Assembly (NCBI RefSeq): GCF_900110485.1
Contig: NZ_FODY01000004.1
Location: 62,001 to 126,000, forward strand
DNA from: Propionispora vibrioides
Lineage (GTDB): Bacteria; Bacillota; Negativicutes; Propionisporales; Propionisporaceae
Direction of reading: 5' to 3'
Length of the DNA: 64,000 nucleotides
Shown piece by piece: positions 1-8,289 of this stretch (the stretch's first letter is position 1; the number at the start of each line of letters is the position of its first letter). The position numbers and the translations under genes were made by a program. Under the pieces are notes generated by a model, which was given only the letters and a program-made list of their open reading frames with translations, made no database searches and had not been told where the DNA came from.

Positions 1-540
1 ACCGCCGACCGGCAGCTTGACGGTCATGGTATAACCGTACCAACTACCCCAGACCGCACCACAGGCAATGAGCAGCACCGATACATGAGCCAGCAGAATA
101 CCCCAGCTGCCGGCAATTCCCTTATCGGCGCAAAGCTGCCTGACCGGACCGGCAGCCTGGCATTTCAGCCGCATGTTCTGGCGGCGCAGAAAGTACCCAC
201 ACCGTTCCGCCACCTCAGCCTGGGAAGCGGTAACCGACACCCGGTAGCCGCCCGGCAGCTGCTCCAGCCGCTCCGGCGCTGCCGCCGGCGGCCCGTCCCA
301 GATCAGCCTGCGCCAGGCAGGCAGCCGGCGCAGGCTGCAACATACCAGATTCAGGCATAACAGTCCCAGCAGTCCGCTATACCAGCCACTCCGGTAAATA
401 GCAGGCAGTGCCGTGCCGGCAGCCATTGCCCCGATTAACAGCAACAGCAGCAGCAGTCCCAGCCGCATAGATCCCATAAACAGCCAGAGCTGTTTCCATT
501 CCCAGTTTCTCCGATCATTCATCACCGTCCGGTATGACAT
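1..540 (-). CDS. ResB-like cytochrome c biogenesis protein (partial, C-terminus outside window)
   Basis: The minus strand is open from an ATG at 540 to the window edge (180 codons). A GAGGTG ribosome site lies just upstream of the ATG. The N-terminus has the ResB/Ccs1 look: a short polar start, the motif GSMRLGLLL leading into a hydrophobic helix (about residues 23-45), a second helix after IYRSGWYSG, a polar region, then a third helix starting at SWGILLAHVSVLL. ResB proteins work with CcsA/ResC to move and attach heme to apocytochrome c outside the cytoplasmic membrane. The missing C-terminal part should contain the soluble domain and last helix. The family call rests on the membrane pattern and the H in AHVSVLL; a different membrane protein is possible. 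Confidence 0.72.
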   Translation of the reverse strand, partial: MSYRTVMNDRRNWEWKQLWLFMGSMRLGLLLLLLLIGAMAAGTALPAIYRSGWYSGLLGLLCLNLVCCSLRRLPAWRRLIWDGPPAAAPERLEQLPGGYRVSVTASQAEVAERCGYFLRRQNMRLKCQAAGPVRQLCADKGIAGSWGILLAHVSVLLIACGAVWGSWYGYTMTVKLPVGG

Positions 541-593
541 AGCGCACCTCTTATTGTTACGATTTACTTCCCTGTTAGTATTTAATTTTTTCC

Positions 594-626
594 AATAAAA
601 AATGCTTTGACATAGCGTCAAAGCAT
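594..626 (-). terminator. Rho-independent terminator after the deacetylase gene
   Basis: A perfect 10-bp stem (ATGCTTTGAC with GTCAAAGCAT) and 5-nt loop at 602-626 is followed on the minus strand by a run of six T. It lies 15 bases past the stop of the deacetylase gene at 642 and closes the operon that starts near 5458. Confidence 0.85.
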
Positions 627-641
627 CAGAATTTCTATATT

Positions 642-1403
642 TTATAGTCCCAGTTTGGTAAACACAATGGCTCGCCAGAGCCGCAGTTTGAATTCCCACA
701 GGCCCCACCGGGAGTTGGGAATGTATACCCGTTTGAGCGCATAGGGCTTGTCCCCGCCCCGGTTCAGACCGGCTTCTCCCGTGCAGGCGCCGGCATAACC
801 GGCCTCTTTCAGCAGCTTTTCCGTTTCTGCCGTATAGCCGCCAAAGGGATAGGCAAGAAACTCCACCGGCCGGCCGATATGCTGCTCCAGTACCGCCTTA
901 GACTCAGTAATTTCCTTACGCTGTTCATCCGGACTCAGTGTATCCAGTTGCACATGGTTGGCAGTATGGGAGCCGATCTCCATCCCCCGCCGCTGCATCT
1001 CCAGGATTTGAGGCCACGACAGATAACCCGGATACTGTTCCACATAGCCGCTGACGACAAAGACCGTGCCTTTCATCCCATGGCGCTCCAGTAAGGGTAA
1101 CGCTTCGGTATAGTTATTGTCATAGCCGTCGTCAAAGGTAATAACCACCGGTTTGGCCGGCAAAACTCCCTGGCCGGCCGCAGCGGCGGCATATTCTTTC
1201 ATCGATATGGTCGTATAACCTTCATCGGCCAGGTATTGAAGCTGTTTATCAAATTCAGCCGGCGCTACCGCATAGGGCGAAGTATCCTCACAGATTTTAT
1301 GGTATTCCAGAATCAGCGTCCCCTGGGCAGGATACAGCAGCCAGACAAGGCCTGCCACTACTAGCGCCGCCGCCCATATAGCCAGTTTATTTGTGCGTTT
1401 CAT
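642..1403 (-). CDS. polysaccharide deacetylase (NodB domain), membrane-anchored
   Basis: A NodB-type carbohydrate esterase 4 enzyme that should remove acetyl groups from an extracytoplasmic N-acetylated polymer. Visible motifs: ITFDDGYDNNY (metal and catalytic Asp), SHTANH (the H-x3-H metal site) and LAYPFGGY. An N-terminal hydrophobic helix follows KRTNK, giving a signal anchor. The ATG at 1403 is chosen over the one at 1436 because GGAGG sits 5 bases upstream and the protein then starts directly with the signal. The start overlaps the end of whiA by 17 bases, so it is the last gene of the rapZ-yvcK-whiA operon. Substrate unknown. A paralogue lies at 37787. Confidence 0.9.
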   Translation of the reverse strand: MKRTNKLAIWAAALVVAGLVWLLYPAQGTLILEYHKICEDTSPYAVAPAEFDKQLQYLADEGYTTISMKEYAAAAAGQGVLPAKPVVITFDDGYDNNYTEALPLLERHGMKGTVFVVSGYVEQYPGYLSWPQILEMQRRGMEIGSHTANHVQLDTLSPDEQRKEITESKAVLEQHIGRPVEFLAYPFGGYTAETEKLLKEAGYAGACTGEAGLNRGGDKPYALKRVYIPNSRWGLWEFKLRLWRAIVFTKLGL

Positions 1404-2349
1404 GATTTCCTCCGGTTTCCAAACACTCCCTAGCAATCTCTTCCAGCTTCCGCAGCCGGTGATTAATGCCCGATTTACCTACCTGGCCACCCATAATCGC
1501 CACCAACTCCTGCAGGGTGGCGTCAGGATGCTCCAGGCGGACTTCGGCCATTTCGCGTAAACCGCGGGGCAGTTTGGCCAGACCGATAGCCTGGTCAATA
1601 CGCCTAATATTTTCCACCTGCCGGACGGCGGCATTGACGGTTTTCTGCAAATTGGCCGTTTCACAGTTAACCAGCCGGTTTACCTGATTACGCATGTCTT
1701 TTACCACCCGGACATTTTCAAAGGCCAGCAGGGCATTGTGGGCACCGACAATTCGCAGCAGCGAAGTGATAGCATCGCCGTCCTTTAAGTAGACAATATG
1801 ATCGTTCTTCCGTTCGGTCAGGCGCACCGGCAGATGGAAATTCTTCATCAGCCGGACCAGCGTTTTGGCAAAGTCCAGATTGCCCGTAACCAGCTCCAGG
1901 TGGTAATCGCCCTCCGGCTTATTCACCGAGCCGCCCCCTAAAAAAGCGCCGCGCAGATAAGCCCGGCGGCAGCAGGATTTACGCAGCAGGCCGATGTCGC
2001 GGCCCACATTGAGATTGTCGCCGCGCATAATGCCCAGCGCCGCTAAGAGCTCGGTCACAACCGGCGACGGAACTACCTTAAGCAGATAGGAATTATTTTT
2101 TTTCAGCCGGCGGCCGCGGGTAACCGTCACCTCGGTCTTTACGTTAAAGCCGCTTTTGATCAAGGTCAACACCTTGCGGGCCACCGCCGCATTTTCGGTC
2201 GTAAAAGTAATGCCAAGATTGCTGTTGCCGCCAATCAGCATGGTGCCGCCCATCCGCATCAGGGAAGCCAGCTCGGCAATGTGGCAGCAGTTTTCCTCGC
2301 CGGCGATCCGGGCCAGCTCGTTTTTTACTTCACTAGAAAAAGAAGACAC
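1387..2349 (-). CDS. whiA: sporulation/cell division regulator WhiA
   Basis: WhiA is a DNA-binding protein with a degenerate LAGLIDADG homing-endonuclease fold at the N-terminus and a C-terminal helix-turn-helix. It is linked to division and sporulation in Gram-positives. The 320-residue product has the family start SFSSEVKNELARI, the RRAYLRGAFLGGGSVNKPE segment in the middle and the C-terminal HTH (LEHPDATLQELVAIMGGQVGKSGINHRLRKL). The start codon is GTG at 2349. It is 16 bases downstream of yvcK and overlaps the deacetylase gene. The gene order rapZ-yvcK-whiA is the standard Firmicute one, which makes the identification firm. Confidence 0.97.
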   Translation of the reverse strand: MSSFSSEVKNELARIAGEENCCHIAELASLMRMGGTMLIGGNSNLGITFTTENAAVARKVLTLIKSGFNVKTEVTVTRGRRLKKNNSYLLKVVPSPVVTELLAALGIMRGDNLNVGRDIGLLRKSCCRRAYLRGAFLGGGSVNKPEGDYHLELVTGNLDFAKTLVRLMKNFHLPVRLTERKNDHIVYLKDGDAITSLLRIVGAHNALLAFENVRVVKDMRNQVNRLVNCETANLQKTVNAAVRQVENIRRIDQAIGLAKLPRGLREMAEVRLEHPDATLQELVAIMGGQVGKSGINHRLRKLEEIARECLETGGNHETHK

Positions 2350-2365
2350 CTACCGTCACACCTGC

Positions 2366-3730
2366 CTAATCATCCAAATCTTTTAACTCCTTGATATTTT
2401 CCCCGATCAGATAGTAATCTAAGAGCCGCATCCGCTCCGAATTGACGGTCAGCTTATACACCATGGAAATAATCGCCCGCGACAGTTTCAGCGGGTCATG
2501 GCGCACCAAATTGGTTTCACTGATAATGTTGGCTTTCAGCACCTTAATCCCCATCGCCTCGATCGCCTCGGCATCGACAACCACCGGGAAGGCTCCCTGG
2601 CTGGCATAAACTTCCCGCAGGGCCGGCGCCACTTCCTGGGAATTGACCACCACATAGTCAATAACGCCGGGTCCGACATGGTCGAGTAACGCCCGCACAT
2701 GATCGGCCGCTGAGTATCCGTCGGTTTCCCCTGGCTGCGTCATAACATTGCAGATGTATATTTTAACCGCCGGCGTTTTACGCAGCGCCTCGGCGATTCC
2801 ATGAACCAGGAGATTGGGCAGTACGCTGGTATACAGGCTGCCGGGACCCAAAAGCACGGCGTCGGCCTCGCGCAACGCCTCCAGTGCCCCCTCTACCGGT
2901 TCGGCATCCTCCGGATTGATAAAAATCCGCCTGATTTTCTTGCCGGCCAGCGGAATCTGCGATTCGCCCTCCACAATACTGCCGTCCTCCATCTCGGCTT
3001 TCAAGCGGACGGTCTGCACCGAGGCGGGCAGCACCTTGCCGCGCACGGCCAGAACCTTACTCGACTCCTTTAAGGCCTGTTCCACATCGCCCAGTACTTC
3101 GGTCATCGCGGCGATGAACAAATTGCCAAAGCTGTGTCCCGCCAGACTGCCGTCACCGCCGAAGCGGTGCTGGAACAGTTTTTCCATCAACGGTTCGGTA
3201 TCAGCCAGCGCCACCAGGCAATTGCGCAAATCACCCGGTGGAATCATCCCCAAATCCTCCCGCAGCCGCCCCGAAGAGCCGCCGTCGTCAGCGACGGTCA
3301 CAATAGCCGTAATGTTGCTGGTCACGCTTTTAATACCGCGCAGCAGCACCGATAACCCCGTGCCGCCGCCGATGACCGTAATGGTCGGGCCCTTGTTTAG
3401 CTTGCGTTTCTGAAAGATAATTTCCACCAGCCGGTCAGGGCCGTCGGGAATGAGCACACTGATGACCGAATGAATAATCTGACGCGTGGCCAACGTCATA
3501 ATCGTCAGCCCCAGCGCAATAATCGCTATGCCGGCGATAGTGGTCACGGCATAGTAATATTTTCCCGTCGTCAGGTACACCATCCGGAAAATGGCTTCTT
3601 CCACCGTACCCACATATTTATAGTTAAACACAATGGCCAAACCGATGCTCGCCGCAATAACGCCCAGGGAGAACAGCAGCAGCCAGCGTTTCAATTTCAT
3701 ACCAGGGTACAACCACTTCAAAAAATGCAT
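2366..3730 (-). CDS. yvcK: YvcK/GlmR-type UDP-GlcNAc-binding metabolic regulator with membrane N-terminus
   Basis: A YvcK (GlmR, formerly gluconeogenesis factor) family protein, which controls carbon flow into cell-wall precursors and binds UDP-sugars. The core begins at residue 117 with VIGGGTGLSVLLRG, followed by TVADDGGSSGRLR and GDLRNCLVAL. At 454 residues it is longer than the ~320-residue Bacillus protein. The extra ~110 residues contain two hydrophobic helices (about 17-35 and 60-82), so this form is probably membrane tethered. GAGGTG precedes the ATG by about 10 bases. It lies between rapZ and whiA, 34 bases after rapZ. Confidence 0.95.
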   Translation of the reverse strand: MHFLKWLYPGMKLKRWLLLFSLGVIAASIGLAIVFNYKYVGTVEEAIFRMVYLTTGKYYYAVTTIAGIAIIALGLTIMTLATRQIIHSVISVLIPDGPDRLVEIIFQKRKLNKGPTITVIGGGTGLSVLLRGIKSVTSNITAIVTVADDGGSSGRLREDLGMIPPGDLRNCLVALADTEPLMEKLFQHRFGGDGSLAGHSFGNLFIAAMTEVLGDVEQALKESSKVLAVRGKVLPASVQTVRLKAEMEDGSIVEGESQIPLAGKKIRRIFINPEDAEPVEGALEALREADAVLLGPGSLYTSVLPNLLVHGIAEALRKTPAVKIYICNVMTQPGETDGYSAADHVRALLDHVGPGVIDYVVVNSQEVAPALREVYASQGAFPVVVDAEAIEAMGIKVLKANIISETNLVRHDPLKLSRAIISMVYKLTVNSERMRLLDYYLIGENIKELKDLDD

Positions 3731-3764
3731 AATTGCATTACACCTCTGCTTTTAATCGCATACT

Positions 3765-4682
3765 TCAGCCATCTTTATCAGGTGGCCCGGCATATGACTC
3801 ATTATGCTCCTCCACCTCGTTCTTCTGCACATCGCGATGCTCGATATTCACCTTATACCCCTTGCTCCGGAGGTTTTCATAAATCTTGTGGGCCACAAAC
3901 ACCGAACGGTGCATTCCACCGGTACAGCCAATAGCAATCACCAGATTATTTTTTCCCTCCTGGATATAGTTAGGTACCAGAAACTCCAGCAAAGCAGACA
4001 GTTTTTCCATAAACTGCTGTGTAATCGGCCATTTCCAGATATATTCGCCCACCATTTCCACCGTGCCACTCTTGCGGCGCAGCGATTCCACATAGAATGG
4101 ATTGGGCAGGAACCGCACGTCAAACATCATATCGGCATCCAGCGGCATCCCATGCTTAAAGCCGAAGGACACTACGGTGATCGACATCCGCTCCTGAGCA
4201 CACTCGCAGGCAAACAGCGAAATCACCTTGTCACGCAGCTGAGCCGTCGTCGTCACCGAAGTATCGATAATATGATTGGCCCGGCCCCGCACCGACTCCA
4301 CTTTCTCCCGCTCACTGGCAATGCCGGCGCTGATGCGGCCATGCGGTGCCATGGGGTGCCGCCGCCGGCTTTCCTTGTAGCGGCGGATCAGAGTTTCATC
4401 AGAAGCCTCCAAAAATAAAATCTCATATACGTAACCCTGGGTTTCCATCTCCTCCAGCACCTGGATCAGGGTGCCGAAAAATTCACGGCCCCGGATATCC
4501 ACTACCAGCGCCACTTTATTAACCTGGCCCGCCGACTGGGTGCACAGTTCGGCAAACTTGGGGATCAGCGCCGGCGGCAGATTATCCACACAAAAATAGC
4601 CGATATCTTCCATAGTACGGACGACCTGTGTCTTACCCGCCCCGGACATGCCTGTAATAATGACTAAACGGACATCTTGCAT
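3765..4682 (-). CDS. rapZ: RNase adapter protein RapZ
   Basis: A RapZ/YvcJ family P-loop nucleotide-binding protein (305 residues). In enterobacteria it binds glucosamine-6-phosphate and directs RNase E to small RNAs; in Firmicutes the role is less clear. The P-loop GMSGAGKT is at residues 11-18, followed by DIGYFCVDNLPP. The C-terminal domain carries the family GCTGGMHRSV motif, which forms a sugar-phosphate pocket in RapZ structures. The start is supported by AGAGGTG five bases upstream. The gene is 44 bases downstream of the PHP gene and 34 bases before yvcK, so co-transcription is likely. Confidence 0.96.
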   Translation of the reverse strand: MQDVRLVIITGMSGAGKTQVVRTMEDIGYFCVDNLPPALIPKFAELCTQSAGQVNKVALVVDIRGREFFGTLIQVLEEMETQGYVYEILFLEASDETLIRRYKESRRRHPMAPHGRISAGIASEREKVESVRGRANHIIDTSVTTTAQLRDKVISLFACECAQERMSITVVSFGFKHGMPLDADMMFDVRFLPNPFYVESLRRKSGTVEMVGEYIWKWPITQQFMEKLSALLEFLVPNYIQEGKNNLVIAIGCTGGMHRSVFVAHKIYENLRSKGYKVNIEHRDVQKNEVEEHNESYAGPPDKDG

Positions 4683-4726
4683 GCTATCACCTCTTTCAAA
4701 CCTAATGACTCCTGCCGCCCGGTATT

Positions 4727-5458
4727 CTAGACCACCGGATTCAGGCGATTGGTGCGCCGGTTGAGATGGGCAAGGAGTTTTTCAACCGACGAATTCAACA
4801 TGGCATCCGGTGCCACATCGTTTTCAGCCAAGAGCTGGAGCGCCTCGCTGAAATCACCAATATGCAGGGCAAAATGACTGTCGGTGCCGACAATCATCTT
4901 AGCGCCGTACTGCTTCGCCAGTTGAATGATCCGGCCGCAGTAGGGACGGCTTCCCTTGCGGGAGCGCACCAGCGAACTGTTGTTGACCTCCAGAGCGACA
5001 TCATACTCCACAGCGGCCTTAACTACGGCTTCGGCATCAATTTGCAACGCCGGATTGCCAGGATGCACGATGACATCCACCCAGGGATTTTTGATGGTAT
5101 TAATCAACATCGCCGTATTTTCCTCCACCGTACCGGCCGTAAAGCTTTCACTGTGGAAACCGGCCATAACGACATCCAGTTTGGATAAGCGTTCGTCCGG
5201 CAGGTCCAGACTGCCGTTCTGGTCAATGATATTGGCTTCAATGCCTCTTAATACCCGTACACCGTACAAAACTTCCGGCAGGGCAACAAGATTGGCAAAA
5301 TGGTATTCATGCGGTCCGCCCGGCATATTGGGTCCGTGGTCGGTAATACCGATCAGCGCCAGTCTCCTGTCGGCCGCCGCCTTGGCGTTTTCCAGCACCG
5401 TGCTGTAGGCATGACCGCTGGCTACGGTATGAATATGCAAATCTGCAACAAGACACAT
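4727..5458 (-). CDS. PHP-domain phosphoesterase (YcdX-like)
   Basis: A polymerase and histidinol phosphatase (PHP) fold enzyme. The N-terminal DLHIHTVASGHAYST gives the first metal ligands, with ITDHGPNM, VIVHPGNPA, EVNNSS and GTDSHFALHIG following in the order expected for the trinuclear metal site of the YcdX subgroup. The substrate is unknown. Length about 243 residues, normal for the subgroup. The ATG at 5458 is preferred over the one at 5485 because AAAGGAGG lies 8 bases upstream of it. Probably the first gene of the operon leading into rapZ-yvcK-whiA. Confidence 0.9.
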   Translation of the reverse strand: MCLVADLHIHTVASGHAYSTVLENAKAAADRRLALIGITDHGPNMPGGPHEYHFANLVALPEVLYGVRVLRGIEANIIDQNGSLDLPDERLSKLDVVMAGFHSESFTAGTVEENTAMLINTIKNPWVDVIVHPGNPALQIDAEAVVKAAVEYDVALEVNNSSLVRSRKGSRPYCGRIIQLAKQYGAKMIVGTDSHFALHIGDFSEALQLLAENDVAPDAMLNSSVEKLLAHLNRRTNRLNPVV

Positions 5459-5519
5459 AAGCTTCTCCTCCTTTAAAACACACATTAGACCACCAGACAG
5501 CCGGCGGCCTTTTATAACG

Positions 5520-5546
5520 GACAGGACCTGTGGGGCAGGACCTGTC
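5520..5546. repeat. imperfect inverted repeat upstream of the PHP gene
   Basis: Two arms GACAGGACCTG and CAGGACCTGTC flank a TGGGG spacer; they pair at 10 of 11 positions with one central A-A mismatch. There is no T-run behind it on either strand, so it is not an obvious terminator. Its place about 60 bases upstream of the PHP start, near a TTATAAAA stretch, would fit an operator. Function unknown. Confidence 0.4.
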
Positions 5547-5622
5547 GTAACCTGCCAATAAAAGCTATCTACAATTATAGGGCAAAGTATCTAAAAATGC
5601 AAAGAAACGCCGTCGCGCTTTG

Positions 5623-5682
5623 GAAAAAGCCCGAAGAAAATAGCCGGTACTTGCCCGGCTTGCTTCCGGTCCGTACCAGCTA
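5623..5682 (-). terminator. probable terminator after the HAD phosphatase gene
   Basis: Arms TAGCCGGTAC (5641-5650) and GTACCAGCTA (5673-5682) pair over 10 bases with one G-T pair. On the minus strand they are followed by TTTTC and then a second T-run. The hairpin begins 12 bases past the stop at 5695. The long loop makes this a moderate call. Confidence 0.5.
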
Positions 5683-5694
5683 TTATTAGGTCGT

Positions 5695-6507
5695 CTAGCG
5701 GCCCAGGACATATTTTTCAATCGCCTCGGCCACGCCGTCCTCGTCATGACCCCGCGTGACCGCCTGCGCCGCCGCTTTCACTGTCTCAGAAGCATTGCCC
5801 ATGGCCACACCCAGTCCGGCATACTCAATCATGTCCAGATCGTTCTGCGAATCACCGACAGCCATGACCGCATCCCGCCCGATTTGCAGCTTGTTAGCCA
5901 GGAAATCCAGCGCCCAGCCTTTGTTCACGCCTAGGCAGGTCATTTCCAGATAGTGCGGTTTGGATATGGCCATACTCAGCCGTTCGCCAAAACCATCCTG
6001 CAGCAGTTGCCGCCGGATTGCCTGAATGGTCTCCGGCTCGGCAATGGTCAGCATTTTGCTGGCTTCCCCCGGCACCGAATACAGCCCGTCTCCTACTACT
6101 TCAGCTTTGACGCCGGCCGTCTCCTCATAGAGGCGGACCCGCTCATTGCGCTCCTTCACATACAGCGTATCGCCAATATGCAGCTGAAGATACCAGCCAT
6201 TGGCACGAAACAGCGCCAGCACCTCGTCCATCACCGGCCGCGGTACCGGCCGGCTGGACAGCACCTCACCGGACAGACTGGACTTGATCAGCGCGCCGTT
6301 ATAAGTAATAATCGGCACATCCAGCCCCAACTGTTGAGCGTACGGCAGGGCCGAAACATGCATCCGGCCGGTAGCCACTGTCACCATGACCCCCTGTGCC
6401 ACGGCATCCTGTATGGCCTGCCTGGTCCGCGGCGAAATGATCCGCTTCGAGTCCAGCAGCGTATCGTCCAAATCCAAAGCGACTAATTTAATCTTCATCA
6501 TGATCAT
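5695..6507 (-). CDS. Cof-type HAD-IIB family sugar phosphatase
   Basis: A haloacid dehalogenase superfamily hydrolase of the Cof/IIB group, which usually dephosphorylates sugar phosphates or flavin precursors in the cytoplasm. Motif I is LDLDDTLLDS (residues 11-20), motif II VTVATGR, and the acidic motif IV is VGDSQNDLDMIEYAG followed by GVAMGNA. Length 270 residues is typical. The first ATG overlaps the stop of the upstream membrane-protein gene in an ATGA junction, suggesting translational coupling. ATG codons at 6501 and 6498 are equally possible starts because AAAGG fits them. Substrate not predictable. Confidence 0.92.
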   Translation of the reverse strand: MIMMKIKLVALDLDDTLLDSKRIISPRTRQAIQDAVAQGVMVTVATGRMHVSALPYAQQLGLDVPIITYNGALIKSSLSGEVLSSRPVPRPVMDEVLALFRANGWYLQLHIGDTLYVKERNERVRLYEETAGVKAEVVGDGLYSVPGEASKMLTIAEPETIQAIRRQLLQDGFGERLSMAISKPHYLEMTCLGVNKGWALDFLANKLQIGRDAVMAVGDSQNDLDMIEYAGLGVAMGNASETVKAAAQAVTRGHDEDGVAEAIEKYVLGR

Positions 6508-6887
6508 CCTTTCCTCGCCGGCTCCACCCGTTCGGCTTGCAACTTTTTATCCCGAATGGTTCTGGACAGCAGCGAACTGCCTAACGACAGAATAAAAATC
6601 CCCAGCCCCACCAGTGGCAAACTGGAAATTTCAAAGCCGGGCAAAATATAGACAACTAAGCCCAGACCGGCCAGATTTAAGCAGAAAGTAGCCGGCAGCA
6701 GCTTTTGCCAGTGCCAAACCGGCCCGGTTGGAAACAACAAGGTTCTCAGTAAGCCATTAGCCATTCCCAGTGCCAAAGCCGCCAGCAGCATCCCGCCGAG
6801 AGTGTCGACAAAAATACCGGCCAGATGGCTCAACATAAGGTAAATCAGCAGTGCGTTCATAACTGTTCGCAGCAAAAAACCGCTCAT
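6504..6887 (-). CDS. small four-helix membrane protein, phage holin family 4 / YvlD-like
   Basis: A 127-residue protein made almost wholly of four hydrophobic helices with short loops, matching the YvlD/Phage_holin_4_2 group of chromosomal membrane proteins. The family name is historical and does not imply a prophage. Typical signs are NGLLRTLLFPTG after helix 2 and a final helix ending in basic residues (SRTIRDKKLQ). The start at 6887 is chosen because GGGGAGG lies 6 bases upstream; the longer reading from a GTG at 6929 would add a non-hydrophobic tail. It sits between the ogt-like gene and the HAD gene and overlaps the latter. Confidence 0.8.
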   Translation of the reverse strand: MSGFLLRTVMNALLIYLMLSHLAGIFVDTLGGMLLAALALGMANGLLRTLLFPTGPVWHWQKLLPATFCLNLAGLGLVVYILPGFEISSLPLVGLGIFILSLGSSLLSRTIRDKKLQAERVEPARKG

Positions 6888-6968
6888 GACCATCCTCCCC
6901 ACCGGAAACCGAGTAAACTGCAAAACCACTGCAATCCCCTTTAATTTTCTCGTAACCGCAGTAGTTCA

Positions 6969-7532
6969 TTAACTCCATTTATTATATCCTGCCAACTGGC
7001 TGAAAACCAGTTTATTTTCCCTTCGGAAGAGCGGTGTCTCATCAGGCGACTCCAGCAAGAGCAAAGCCTGTTTTAATTCCAAACCGCCGCCAAAGCCGGT
7101 TAACCCGCCATGACTGCCGATGACTCGGTGGCAGGGCACTACAATAGGCGTACGGTTGATATGCAGGGCGCCGCCGGCGGCCCGGACAGCCTTCGGCGAG
7201 CCTGCCGCCTCAGCAGCCTGCCGGTAGGTACGGGTTTCCCCATAGGGAATGGTAGCCGTATACGACAAAATAGCCTTCTGAAACGGCGTATAACCGCTCC
7301 AGTCGACAGGCACGGTGAACTCTACGGGAAAGCCCTGCCAGTAGAGCTTCAACTCCTGCTGTAGCTGGCCGGTATAGGGATGCGGTTCCTCGCCCCGTTC
7401 TCCTTTGCAGTTATCTATCGACAAAATAGCCGTTTCCTGATCCGGCTTAGGAAAACTCAGCTCATACAGGCCTTTTGCCGACCAGACCGCCGCCATCCAA
7501 CCCCAGGCTGTTTCTAGTAAATCATACTGCAT
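6969..7532 (-). CDS. ogt: methylated-DNA-[protein]-cysteine S-methyltransferase
   Basis: A suicide DNA repair protein that transfers the alkyl group from O6-alkylguanine (and O4-alkylthymine) to its own cysteine. The active-site motif is VVPCHRVIGS with Cys134. It is preceded by the conserved VRAAGGALHINRTP and followed by LTGFGGGLELKQALL, the full C-terminal DNA-binding signature. At 187 residues it carries the usual N-terminal ribonuclease-like domain. GGAG lies 9 bases before the ATG. It is first in a three-gene run with the membrane protein and HAD gene, and is divergent from the DUF3231-like gene at 7706. Confidence 0.95.
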   Translation of the reverse strand: MQYDLLETAWGWMAAVWSAKGLYELSFPKPDQETAILSIDNCKGERGEEPHPYTGQLQQELKLYWQGFPVEFTVPVDWSGYTPFQKAILSYTATIPYGETRTYRQAAEAAGSPKAVRAAGGALHINRTPIVVPCHRVIGSHGGLTGFGGGLELKQALLLLESPDETPLFRRENKLVFSQLAGYNKWS

Positions 7533-7595
7533 GTCTTTCCACTCCGTTTCACTTATTTATTAAAAAATTTTCGCCATATTGATTTTTAAATCCTC

Positions 7596-7630
7596 TTTCA
7601 TGCATGAAAATATCCGATTGGTTCATGCTA
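7596..7630 (+). promoter_or_regulatory. palindrome and possible forespore-type promoter upstream of the DUF3231-like gene
   Basis: TTTCATGCATGAAA (7596-7609) is a perfect 14-bp palindrome, and its half TTCATGC recurs at 7622. TGCATG (7601) and CATGCTA (7624) are 17 bases apart, resembling sigma-F/sigma-G promoters (TGNATA and CATNNTA types). This reading depends on the gene being sporulation-linked. A plain operator in the divergent ogt/DUF3231 interval is the alternative. Confidence 0.35.
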
Positions 7631-7705
7631 TAAGTAAAGCCGCATTACAGCCCATTATACAAAATCGCCCTGTGGCCGGGCAAAATTTATCTGGGAGGTC
7701 TGAAT

Positions 7706-8245
7706 ATGTCTTTGCTCGATAAAGTCAACGCAGAAACCCGCAATCTCGTCAACATGTTCTTTGACAAGGAGCCGCTCAACTATTTAGAAGCTGCCAGCCT
7801 GTACGGGGTCGTCGCCCAGGGCCGGCTCAACATCTCCATACTGGAAATCATGTATAATCACGCCCAGGATTCCGAGTTAAAGGCGTTGATAAAAGAAGCT
7901 CTTGAGTATGACACGGACAACTTAATCGAACAGTCGGAGGAACTGCTGGAGGAAAACGGTGCCGCCCTGCCCACCTTAAGCTTTACTAGACGGGCGCTCC
8001 ATAAATCGCCGCTGGACATTCCTCAGGACGCAAGGGCCACCGACCGGGAAATCGCCCTCTATCTGGCAACCCTCGCCAAAGCATCACAAACGGCACTGTT
8101 GGGGGCCCTGCACCAGTCGTACCAACTCGAAGTGGCTCTCCTCTACCGCGAGAAACTGGATGCCGGTCTGGACTGGGATTACCGGTTGCTGCAGCTGGCC
8201 CTGGACCGCGGTTGGCTGCCCCACCTGTCCAAGATCACGCATTAA
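7706..8245 (+). CDS. DUF3231-like ferritin-fold helical protein
   Basis: A 179-residue, almost all-helical soluble protein. The pattern (NHAQDSELKALIKEALEYD, then LLEENGAALPTLSF, and a C-terminal RGWLPHL) resembles one repeat of DUF3231/CotF-like four-helix bundles found mainly in spore formers, where some are spore-coat associated. No catalytic residues can be named. GGGAGGTC lies 5 bases before the ATG. It is one of only three plus-strand genes in the window and stands alone between a divergent neighbour and a terminator. Family assignment is from pattern only. Confidence 0.6.
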   Translation: MSLLDKVNAETRNLVNMFFDKEPLNYLEAASLYGVVAQGRLNISILEIMYNHAQDSELKALIKEALEYDTDNLIEQSEELLEENGAALPTLSFTRRALHKSPLDIPQDARATDREIALYLATLAKASQTALLGALHQSYQLEVALLYREKLDAGLDWDYRLLQLALDRGWLPHLSKITH

Positions 8246-8279
8246 AAAATTGCCGCTCCTGCTGGAGCGGCAATTTTTA
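8244..8279. terminator. bidirectional terminator
   Basis: The stem ATTGCCGCTCC with GGAGCGGCAAT and a 4-nt loop is flanked by five A on the left and five T on the right. It can end both the DUF3231-like gene (stop 8245, plus) and the rubredoxin gene (stop 8290, minus). Confidence 0.88.
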
Positions 8280-8289
8280 TCGTATGTAT

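Noticed and set aside
6504-6887. The phage holin-like gene as a sign of a prophage
   Set aside because: It belongs to the chromosomal YvlD-type group, overlaps a housekeeping HAD gene and has no phage neighbours.
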